Positions 9,920 through 18,100 of a stretch of 64,000 nt of DNA are shown here, piece by piece. The notes under the pieces were generated by a model that searched no databases, was not told where the DNA came from, and saw only the letters and a program-made list of their open reading frames with translations. Source of the DNA: Pseudoalteromonas luteoviolacea DSM 6061 (lineage in GTDB: Bacteria; Pseudomonadota; Gammaproteobacteria; Enterobacterales; Alteromonadaceae). The position numbers and the translations under genes are program-made. The stretch is taken from positions 1 through 64,000 of the forward strand of contig NZ_AUYB01000097.1 in the NCBI RefSeq assembly GCF_001625655.1. Reading direction: 5' to 3'. Numbering within the stretch: position 1 is the stretch's first letter; every line of letters starts with the position of its first letter.

Positions 9920-11619
9920 GGTGTTACTCCTTTACCCTCAACTTCATGGTGTTCCATTAACTGTCCTTCGACCATTTTCAAGTGTACATCAGCAAGGTGG
10001 AAATAAGCGTCATCATGGGTGATGGCTATCACCGTATTACCACGTTCTTTTAATTTAGGTAGCACTTGTTCATAAAATTTGCGCCTAAAAATTGGGTCTT
10101 GATCGGCTGCCCACTCATCAAAGATGTAAATTGGTCGATTTTCTAAAATGGTACTCAATAGTGCTAGTCGTTTTCGCTGGCCGGTGGAGAGGTCTATGCT
10201 ACTAAACTCCCCGTCTTTAACACTGACTTTGGTGTTCATCTCCAAAAATGCAAGCCAGTCGTCAATCTCTTCTTGGCTATTGTGGTGGATACCATACAGC
10301 TGTTTAAACAAGTGGAAGTCGGCAAATACGGCTGTAAATAAGCTGCGATAAGCATCTCTTATACTTTCTGTAACAGGTTGACCATCCAATACAATTTGTC
10401 CAGCTTGTAATTCATAAAGACCTGTCAGCATGCGAATAAAGGTGGTTTTACCGCTACCATTTCCGCCAGTAATAAAGGTTACTTGGCCACGCTTGATATT
10501 GAGATCTACGGGCCCTACAAAGAAAGGCCTATCACCACCTTTATGGGCATGCTGGTAATACGCGCCCTCAAAGCGTAACTCTTCAAAGCCATGTACATGA
10601 GAAACATGTTCATGATCTTGATTATGTGATTGCGTGGACTCACGCTTCAAATCATCTTCCAGTGCTAATACGTTTTGCGCAGCTTCCGTCGCTGTCGTGT
10701 ATATAGGGATACCGCCCACAATACTGGTAATGGGTCCAATTAAAAATAATGAGGCCGTGGTGACTTTAATGACTACATCCGTATAAACATGAGACAAACT
10801 TGGGACAATAAAAACCATCGCCCCTGTTGCAGCAAAGAAAGTGATTTGCGACAACACAAAGTCGGTGGCAAATAAGGTTTGAGTGGTTGTTTTAGCGCGT
10901 TTGGCTCGCGTTGAGTCCATCACAAACTCATGCTCTAAATCATCCGCTCGCGGCACGCTCAGCTTGACCTCTTTAAAGCCGTCAAGTAGGTCAGATAAAC
11001 GCTGAATCAGCTTATTTTCACTCTCGAAAGATAACTGCATATTGCGCTGAATTTCGTTGGCGCGTAGCCGGTGAATACTCGCTCCCATCAAAATGAGTAT
11101 TGAGATCACTAAGAAAGCAACAAACGAATGCCAAGCAATGTATAAAGAAGTGAAAAATACCAAGCTAATGGACTGTCCGATAATAACAAATAGCTGGGCG
11201 GACTGAGATATGGTTTGCAACTCTTTGCTCAGTGTATTGAAAATGCGTTCCTTGCCGATTTTCTCTAATGTTGAAAGCTCGGTATGGCGCACACTTTCAA
11301 ATATTTGAACACGCAATCTATCAATGGCTTTCTCAACCATTTTGGCCGCTTTTGTCATTAAGCGCTGCTGAGTCAAACCATAAATCGAAATAGTAAGAAT
11401 AAACAGCACTAGGTAATAAAGAATATGGTTTTCTTTGTGAATATCTGAAATGTTTTCAGACACATTGTTAATCAAAGCAAGTACCAACGCATTCGCCAAG
11501 CCAGAAATACAGCCTAACGCCACGAAAGTCCTTTTCTTAATTTTTATATTCCGACTGATCAGATCGTATAATACCATTGTAATTTTCTTATCATTGTTGT
11601 TATGGGCAACGTCACTCAA
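9916..11619 (-). CDS. Cyclic-peptide-type ABC exporter (SyrD/PvdE-like)
   Basis: A 567-aa fused permease-ATPase half transporter. About six transmembrane helices (residues 30-300) precede an ATPase domain with Walker A GGNGSGKTTF (near 384), signature LSTGQRKRLALL (near 474), Walker B IYIFDEWAADQDP (near 500) and the switch His in AITHDD. The FDEWAADQDP block and overall length are typical of the SyrD/PvdE group that exports syringomycin and pyoverdine precursors. There is no N-terminal C39 peptidase. It lies downstream of the NRPS genes in the same direction and overlaps the SPFH gene by 4 bases; it is the obvious candidate exporter for the lipopeptide. Confidence 0.9.
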   Translation of the reverse strand: MSDVAHNNNDKKITMVLYDLISRNIKIKKRTFVALGCISGLANALVLALINNVSENISDIHKENHILYYLVLFILTISIYGLTQQRLMTKAAKMVEKAIDRLRVQIFESVRHTELSTLEKIGKERIFNTLSKELQTISQSAQLFVIIGQSISLVFFTSLYIAWHSFVAFLVISILILMGASIHRLRANEIQRNMQLSFESENKLIQRLSDLLDGFKEVKLSVPRADDLEHEFVMDSTRAKRAKTTTQTLFATDFVLSQITFFAATGAMVFIVPSLSHVYTDVVIKVTTASLFLIGPITSIVGGIPIYTTATEAAQNVLALEDDLKRESTQSHNQDHEHVSHVHGFEELRFEGAYYQHAHKGGDRPFFVGPVDLNIKRGQVTFITGGNGSGKTTFIRMLTGLYELQAGQIVLDGQPVTESIRDAYRSLFTAVFADFHLFKQLYGIHHNSQEEIDDWLAFLEMNTKVSVKDGEFSSIDLSTGQRKRLALLSTILENRPIYIFDEWAADQDPIFRRKFYEQVLPKLKERGNTVIAITHDDAYFHLADVHLKMVEGQLMEHHEVEGKGVTP

Positions 11620-11658
11620 GGTAACCTTGCTCGTTTAGCGCATCTATTTTTTATGTGG

Positions 11659-11835
11659 CTAGTCGTCCTCACTTTCCTGTTGAGGTTGGCGCATCTGCGC
11701 CAGTAATAAAATTAGTAAGCTGACAATCGGCGTAAAAAACAAACCTATAAGAAAAAAGCCAACAGGGCCTGCAAATGTATTGCGTCCCCAATATCCTGAT
11801 AATATACATAGCACCAAATACAACGCGATAATCAT
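11659..11835 (-). CDS. Small two-helix membrane protein (58 aa)
   Basis: From the ATG at 11835, preceded by GAGGAG with 8-base spacing, the product is MIIALYLVLCILSGYWGRNT and so on: two hydrophobic segments (about residues 2-15 and 20-45) and an acidic tail ending QQESEDD. The open frame begins 14 codons earlier, but that part overlaps an intergenic hairpin and lacks an RBS. It resembles phospholipase D-nuclease-like or other short membrane peptides only in general shape; no family is claimed. It sits 39 bases upstream of the exporter gene and may be part of its unit. Confidence 0.7.
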   Translation of the reverse strand: MIIALYLVLCILSGYWGRNTFAGPVGFFLIGLFFTPIVSLLILLLAQMRQPQQESEDD

Positions 11836-11865
11836 AATATGCTCCTCAGAAGTCCATATGTTGCG

Positions 11866-11900
11866 TAGATAAACCAACAGGTAGCCTGCTGGTTTATCTA
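11866..11900. repeat. Long inverted repeat (hairpin) between two accessory genes
   Basis: TAGATAAACCAACAGG (11866-11881) and CCTGCTGGTTTATCTA (11885-11900) pair at 15 of 16 positions with a 3-base loop. There is no T run on the minus strand, so it looks more like an mRNA processing or stability element, or a site limiting read-through, between the DUF697-like gene and the small membrane protein. Confidence 0.75.
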
Positions 11901-11913
11901 GAATTAGCCACTA

Positions 11914-12498
11914 CTATGGTGCAGTGGCTCCACTCGGCTGTGCGCTAGCATCACCTTTGTCTTTACGATATTTAGCAGCAATTTCCGCAATATCACCCTT
12001 AATGCTCGCGAGATTAAGGTCGATTAGCGTGCCACCGTTTTCAAAATGACGTATAAAGGTGCTACCTACCGCATGAGTAGATGCTGCAGAAACCACAGGC
12101 ATAAATGCGATCGCACTTAAAGTTCCAATCACCGGTACCGCTTTTAAGAAGCTGCTTAAGCCTGCTCCACCAAGCGTTTGCGGGAATGACCCCCCGATCA
12201 CAGCACTGACCGTGCCACGCAGTTTATTGTCGCTATATGATTGGCCATAAACCTTAGCAATTTCACCAATCATCTTCATTTGAATACCCGTTAAAGCCAC
12301 TAAATCGACGGCTGGAATGGGAATTAACCCTGAGCCAAATGACCACTTAGAGTACTTATCAACAATGATCTGCGCCACGGCTGCTCGGTCTTCTGCCTGT
12401 ACTGCAGTGCTAGACTGCTCTGTCGCTGATGCGCTAGCAGAAGCTGATGCAGTTGCTTCACTTGCCTTGTCGTCCTTTGCTGTTTTTGTCGCTGTCAT
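11914..12498 (-). CDS. DUF697-like protein with Ala/Ser-rich N-terminus
   Basis: A 194-aa protein. Residues 1-40 are low complexity (ATASASASASAT). The body contains SGLIPIPAVDLVALTGIQMKM, the I-P-x-P-x-x-D...IQxxM pattern of DUF697 (YcjF-like) proteins, followed by Gly-rich hydrophobic stretches (about 95-150) that could insert into the membrane. The start has a good RBS (GAGGAT). DUF697 proteins are poorly understood; some accompany small GTPases or envelope stress genes. It heads a group of four accessory genes ending with the exporter and SPFH protein, 206 bases below the hydrolase gene, a gap that could hold its own promoter, though none is clear by eye. Confidence 0.6.
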   Translation of the reverse strand: MTATKTAKDDKASEATASASASASATEQSSTAVQAEDRAAVAQIIVDKYSKWSFGSGLIPIPAVDLVALTGIQMKMIGEIAKVYGQSYSDNKLRGTVSAVIGGSFPQTLGGAGLSSFLKAVPVIGTLSAIAFMPVVSAASTHAVGSTFIRHFENGGTLIDLNLASIKGDIAEIAAKYRKDKGDASAQPSGATAP

Positions 12499-12704
12499 AA
12501 TTCATCCTCTATGATGTAGATTTAAACAGTTGTTGAACCCACCAAACCAGGACAATACTAATACTGCTTTCATTGTCACTGACTTGCCCTTATCGCTGCA
12601 ATTTCATCTGAAAAAGCAGGAATTCGTGTTAATCATAGGCCGACAAAAGCACGTTACTTCTTTGATGCCCTACTACAGGCAGCCCAATTAATAATGCTAT
12701 TTAC

Positions 12705-14075
12705 TTAGTTTATTGCACCGTCCAATACTTCCTGACATTGCTCAGTGCGATGACGATCGTTATAGAAAATAATGTTACGGATTTCTTCTGCTATACAATC
12801 CGACTCATAACCGGTTTTATGATAATTACTAAATGCCATCACCGTCTGGTCACGCTCAAGCAAACGCGAAAAGCTCGTTACCCATGAATAGGGGTAACTT
12901 CCAGAATACTGTAGGAACTTTTCATACTTATTGAGGTTGGTGCTGGTAGGATCGTCTGGACAATTTGCTACCTTGCCATATTGGTTAGGGTCGATGTATG
13001 TGACAAACCAACCATAGCCAAAGTACTCACATTCATCACTATTTTGCGTGTTTTGATAAGGCGAAAATGCCATTTCTTTTTGCTCAGCATTTAAAATCGT
13101 ATCGCCATATAAACCTTGATCCCACTTATGCATATCTTTTACCGTAGAGTACATATCACCCGCAGAATAAAGTACCAATGGATTGCTATATGGATTTTTA
13201 AAAATGTGCTCATAAGGTGCAGGGCCTCCAGTTTCTGGCGGGCGGCCCGTGGTCAGTGGTAAATATTGGTTTTCGTCAAATACATACCCTGTGGTCATAT
13301 TTTCATAAATACCAATGGCGTTGAATGCGCCACTGTCAGTCATGCTGAGCGGATCTAAAATTTGCTCTTTTACGATATTTCTAAAATAAAAGCTGGGGTC
13401 TATTTCACCTTGTTTGCCAGCGGCAATCTGCTCAATAATATTGCCGATCAGATAGTAATTGCAGTTGCTGTAGGTAAACTTAGAGCCTGGTGTGAAACTG
13501 GGCTTATTGTCTTGCTCTGTGCATGTACAAAAACGATTTCCAAACCCTTCAGGGCCATTTAAGTTAAGCGTATCGTCGTATAAATACGGTCGCCAACCCC
13601 AGTTCAAATAAACCTCTGGGTTATCACTATAATTGTCAATGCCGGAGGACATGCTCAATAAGTTATGCAAAGATACATCTGCACACTGATTTTTAGGATA
13701 CCAAAGTAAGTAATCACCAATGGTCTCTGTTTTAAGATCCTTGCCAGCAAGCATTCTTAACAGAATAGCCGCTGCAAACTCTTTAGTATTTGAGCCAATT
13801 CGATACTTAGAATCCGAAGTATTAGCAACATTGTACTGAATGTTTTGTGGTCCACAGTTGGCCTCATACACCACGCTTTCACCCGAGGTGACATAAATAC
13901 TGCCAAAAAATACCATTTTGTCGCAGTAGTCATTAACCGTGAGCTTAAATTTCTCAATTTGTTCAGCCGTGATGGTATTGTCTTTTGCCACGCTGTTATT
14001 AAAGCACGCAGTCAAAAGCATACTAAGACAACACAAGCATATGACTCTCAGTTGCTGTTGATAAAGCCCGTTCAT
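12705..14075 (-). CDS. Lipoprotein serine hydrolase, beta-lactamase/D-peptidase family
   Basis: A 456-aa protein with a lipoprotein signal (CLSMLLTACFNN; lipobox Cys near residue 24), so it is membrane anchored in the periplasm. The catalytic Ser-x-x-Lys is seen in RIGSNTKEFAAAIL (near residue 96) and the Tyr-x-Asn motif in TYSNCNYYLIG (near 203), as in class C beta-lactamases, D,D-peptidases and esterases of that fold. It has several Cys residues, unusual for the family. The RBS (AAGGAAAC) supports the start. It lies 79 bases after the hydroxylase gene, downstream of the synthetases. Self-protection by cleaving the product, or maturation of a precursor, are possible roles; neither is shown by the sequence. 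Confidence 0.85.
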   Translation of the reverse strand: MNGLYQQQLRVICLCCLSMLLTACFNNSVAKDNTITAEQIEKFKLTVNDYCDKMVFFGSIYVTSGESVVYEANCGPQNIQYNVANTSDSKYRIGSNTKEFAAAILLRMLAGKDLKTETIGDYLLWYPKNQCADVSLHNLLSMSSGIDNYSDNPEVYLNWGWRPYLYDDTLNLNGPEGFGNRFCTCTEQDNKPSFTPGSKFTYSNCNYYLIGNIIEQIAAGKQGEIDPSFYFRNIVKEQILDPLSMTDSGAFNAIGIYENMTTGYVFDENQYLPLTTGRPPETGGPAPYEHIFKNPYSNPLVLYSAGDMYSTVKDMHKWDQGLYGDTILNAEQKEMAFSPYQNTQNSDECEYFGYGWFVTYIDPNQYGKVANCPDDPTSTNLNKYEKFLQYSGSYPYSWVTSFSRLLERDQTVMAFSNYHKTGYESDCIAEEIRNIIFYNDRHRTEQCQEVLDGAIN

Positions 14076-14154
14076 TTTTTGTTTCCTTAGAGTTGTTAAG
14101 TTAATTTGCCAACTTCTCTACTACTAACAAAACTCTTCTCGCTTTTTACAATGG

Positions 14155-15120
14155 CTAATACGCTGCTTTTGCCATCCCCACCAAGACTTTACGGGTCCCG
14201 GTATACGCTTCTCGACCGTGGGTATATAACATGTTGTCCAACAACATAATGTCATTGCGCTGCCACTGATATGCAAACGTTACCGACTCATATACCTCGT
14301 TGATTGTTGCAATGTCCTCGGCACTAATCTCAGTACCATCTCCGAAATAGGCATTGCGAGGTAACCTATCCAAACCGATACTTTCGCGCATAGACTCTGG
14401 CATTTGATTGTCTATGCTGGAGCAATGAAATAAGTGCGCTTGGTTAAACCAAACCTTCTCTTTGGTTTGCGGGTGAGTGGCTACCGCAGGTCTAATCTGC
14501 TTAGTTTGTAAATGATTATCCGACTTCCATTCAAAAATAATGTCATTCTTCCAGCAGTAAGCCTCTACTTCTTCCTTACTTTGGGTCTGAAACACTTCTT
14601 GCCATGGCAAATCGATATCACCATAATTTCTGACATACATCACACCAAGGTTTTCAAACTTATCACGAAGGGCATGTGGAAGCTTTCTGTAGACTTCACG
14701 ACTATCTGCCAGTGGGGTATTACCACCCGTTTTTGCAGGCACCACACAAAAAAAGCCCATTCTCATTGGCCAGCAATTGGAATACGCGTTTTCGTTGTGC
14801 TGCAAAATCACCTGATCGGCATGATATTCCGTTGTGGTATAGACATTATTTCTCAATGCAGTGCGCGGCGAAGAGCGGTACACGTATTGGCTCAATGGTT
14901 CACCAAAAATAGCTTCTAAAATGCTGCTAAATTGGTTCGTACTCACAATATTTAAACCGCGAAGCAATGCTACACCGTCATTGTCTACCCATTCATTGAT
15001 CTCTCTTATGTGGCTCTTTACCCAAGCTAATCCACTTTGCTTGTGAGCCGATAGGTCATGAATAAACCTATCTCTTGTGGCCAAATTGGCCTCATTATCG
15101 AGCGCTAGTAACTGATCCAT
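14155..15120 (-). CDS. TauD/SyrP-like Fe(II)/2-oxoglutarate-dependent hydroxylase
   Basis: A 321-aa non-heme iron oxygenase of the TauD/clavaminate-synthase fold. The iron-binding H-x-E is visible in QHNENAYSNCWP (near residue 108), the distal His in LLDNMLYTHGREAYTG (near 302), and the 2-oxoglutarate-binding Arg a few residues later. The HNE...YS..WP pattern is that of SyrP/AsnO-type enzymes, which beta-hydroxylate Asp or Asn linked to or destined for NRPS carriers. The gene begins 52 bases after the last synthetase gene with RBS AAGGATG. The second NRPS protein starts with an Asp-type module and has two Asn-type modules, so beta-hydroxy-Asp or -Asn is the likely outcome. Confidence 0.88.
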   Translation of the reverse strand: MDQLLALDNEANLATRDRFIHDLSAHKQSGLAWVKSHIREINEWVDNDGVALLRGLNIVSTNQFSSILEAIFGEPLSQYVYRSSPRTALRNNVYTTTEYHADQVILQHNENAYSNCWPMRMGFFCVVPAKTGGNTPLADSREVYRKLPHALRDKFENLGVMYVRNYGDIDLPWQEVFQTQSKEEVEAYCWKNDIIFEWKSDNHLQTKQIRPAVATHPQTKEKVWFNQAHLFHCSSIDNQMPESMRESIGLDRLPRNAYFGDGTEISAEDIATINEVYESVTFAYQWQRNDIMLLDNMLYTHGREAYTGTRKVLVGMAKAAY

Positions 15121-15172
15121 TCTATTCCCATCCTTAACTAGGTAAGATAAAATTACAACATAATATTTACAT

Positions 15173-18100
15173 TTATTTGTGCAGTATGTAGTTACTTTCT
15201 ATCTCTACCACTAGGTGTTTTACTTCCTCTTGGTTTCGTAAAATTGAAAGGTGATCACCGTCTATTTCAAACGCCTTGATGTCCCTAACCACACGCTGCC
15301 ATCCCATGTCTAATTTGATTTCTTGACCCTCAAATTCTGACGTTTTCGCTGCTTTAATCACGGTAACAGGTAAATCTGGTAATGGGGCCTCCAGTACGAC
15401 TTTTGCCAGTAGCTGTGCCCTATATGTTTGATAAAACCGTCCAAGTTGAGCCTGTGAGAAGTAAATACCAACGTGTTCCAACCAGCTGGCTAACATCTCA
15501 AGCTTTGTCGATTCAGCCATTTGAATATAGTGGGCAATCTCATTTTGTCGCGGTGATAAGTCAAAAAACTCACAAAGATTATCCAGTATAAATTGGCTAA
15601 TTTGAGTTTCGCTCACAGCACTCGCCGGTTTACTTGGTAACGGTGTATCGAGTATTGTCAAAGAAGTGATTTCTCCTTGCTCTGCTTGCCTGACCATTTC
15701 ATAACCAATAAAACTACCGAAGGAGTGAGTAACCAAGTGTACAGATGGCAACATTTTTATGGCTGCTAAGTAGTGTTCAGCGGTGCGTGTCACCGACCCA
15801 ACAATCTCTGGTTTATTTGCTATTTTTTCAGGTTGTAAACCATATACTGGGATCCGCGAGTCCAACTCTTCGACTAAACGTTGAAACGCCATCAACATAC
15901 CACCAGCGCCTGCAATCATTACAACAGGAGTAAAACCGGCCTCACCATCCTGCAAGCACATTAATGTACGTGTAACAGCTTCATTCTCTCGTAACTCTTT
16001 TCTTTGCCGCTCAATATATCCTGCTAGCGCACCGACACTTGGGTGCTGTATCACGACAGTCAACGGAATAGATAAGTTTAGTTGTGCTTCAATTCCTGCC
16101 ACCAAGCGCATCACTAATAATGAGTGACCACCCAGTAAAAAGAAGTCATCATCAAGCCCTACACGGTCTACCTTTAACAGCGTGGCAAATTGCCTAGCTA
16201 AACATTTTTCCAATAAACTCTCAGGCACTTTATATTCTTTCTGTTGTGCTTTTAGCTGCTGCGCCTGCAAAGTGAGGGCTTTGCGGTCTAGCTTACCATT
16301 TGACGTATGAGGTAAACGGTTAATAGGCACCCACTGCTGAGGGACCATGTAACTGGGTAAGCGCAATTTCAGCTGATCAATTAATTCTGCCGTAGAGGAG
16401 TATTGGTCCCCGAATTCTACAAAGGCAACTAACTGTGCATGGTCGCTGGCATCTTGCTTAATCACTACTGCACATTGCTCAATGCCATCCAAAGCCAACA
16501 CTTGCCGCTCGACTTCAGCCAACTCGATGCGATAGCCTCGCACTTTCACTTGCCCATCTTGGCGACCAATATAAACAAGCTCTCCTTGGTCATTAACTTT
16601 TACTCTATCGCCAGTTTTATATAACCTGACTCCAGTATCAGGATCGACAATGAAGGACTGTGTCGTTTTTTGTTCATCACCTAAATAGCCTCTGGCAAGC
16701 GCAACACCACTAACATACAACTCACCGGAAACATAATTAGGAACAGGCTTTAAACGTGCATCTAGCACATGCAGTTTGACTCCGGCAACAGCTCGGCCAA
16801 TGGCAACTTCATCGCCTTTGAATTGAGTCACATCTTGTAAGGTTGTAGATATAGTTGCCTCTGTTGGTCCATACGCATTGATCAAATGTATGCGCTCTCC
16901 CTGCTTCTGCTGCCATTTACGTAATGCAGCTACTTGCATTTGCTCACCGCCAATAGTGATGACGCGCAACTGCGGGTTAAGGCAAAATTCACTCGCACAA
17001 AGTTGATGCCAATACGCGGTAGGTAAACTCATAAGAGTTAAATCGGCATGATGACTTAAGGTGCTTAACTTCTGCACATCCAACAGCTTTGTCTGCTCAC
17101 TGAGCACTAAGGTTGCGCCATTCAATAAGCTACAAAACAGTTCCTCAGCAAATACATCAAAGCTGAAGCTAGCAAATTGTAAGTAGTTGTCTCGATTAGA
17201 AATGCCATATTCACGAGATAAAAAGCGCACATAATTGAGAACACTTCGCTGCTCTACCATAACGCCTTTTGGTACGCCTGTAGTTCCTGACGTATAAATC
17301 ACATAACATAGATCTGTCGGAGATGATTTAGCAATGTTCATCTGAGCACTGGTGTTTTGAACACAATCTATTTCCGCTAGCAGGTATGTCTTGCAGTTAA
17401 CTTGCTCCGTATGCCAAAGCTGGTTGTCAGCCAAAATCAAAGCAACTCCAGCGTCATTGACAATCAGGCTCTTTCTGCTTTCAGGCAAAGCAGCAGTGAT
17501 TGGCAGATAGGCCGCCCCAGCCTTCAAAACAGCTAAAATGGCGACGACTAAATCAATACTGGGTTCAATACAAATGCCCACAATAGGTTGCGCACTGCAT
17601 TCATCAAGTTGGGCTTGTAACCAACTCGCCAATTGTGATGACTGCTTATCTAATGCGCCATAACTCAATTTGTGGACTGGTGAGCTATTTTCCCCATCGT
17701 AAAACACCACCGCATCATCATGTTCAAACCGTTTTGCGGCCTCGTAAAAGGCATCAGGAATGGAACTTTGAGAGAGAATTGGCTGCCCGCCTTGTCGATC
17801 AGAAAAACCAAAGCTCGCAGTCGGAATGGACAATGATTTATCTGCACTGCGTTCATTTGGCAACACTTGTGGGAGCTCACCCAATAGCCGCTGCGGCGAG
17901 TTGCAAACCACCTCGATTAAGTGCGCAAGCATCGCCAAGAAATGGGTAGCGTGCTCTTTTGACAATAAACTTGTTTGGTAGCAAGCAGTTAAGGATAGCT
18001 GCTGACTACCCGATACAACCAGCGTAAAGGGGTAATGCGTTTGATCTCGTTCGCTGCGATACACTAGCTCAAATGGCGCATTCGCTTGAGCTCCCAATGG

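Noticed and set aside
9916..11619. Possibility that the ABC exporter is a C39 peptidase-containing bacteriocin transporter for the 55-aa peptide
   Set aside because: The protein begins directly with membrane helices and lacks the N-terminal Cys-protease domain; its motifs fit SyrD/PvdE exporters instead.
12499..12704. Small frame near 12520-12590 on the minus strand upstream of the DUF697-like gene
   Set aside because: Only about 23 codons with no proper RBS; the region is better regarded as intergenic.
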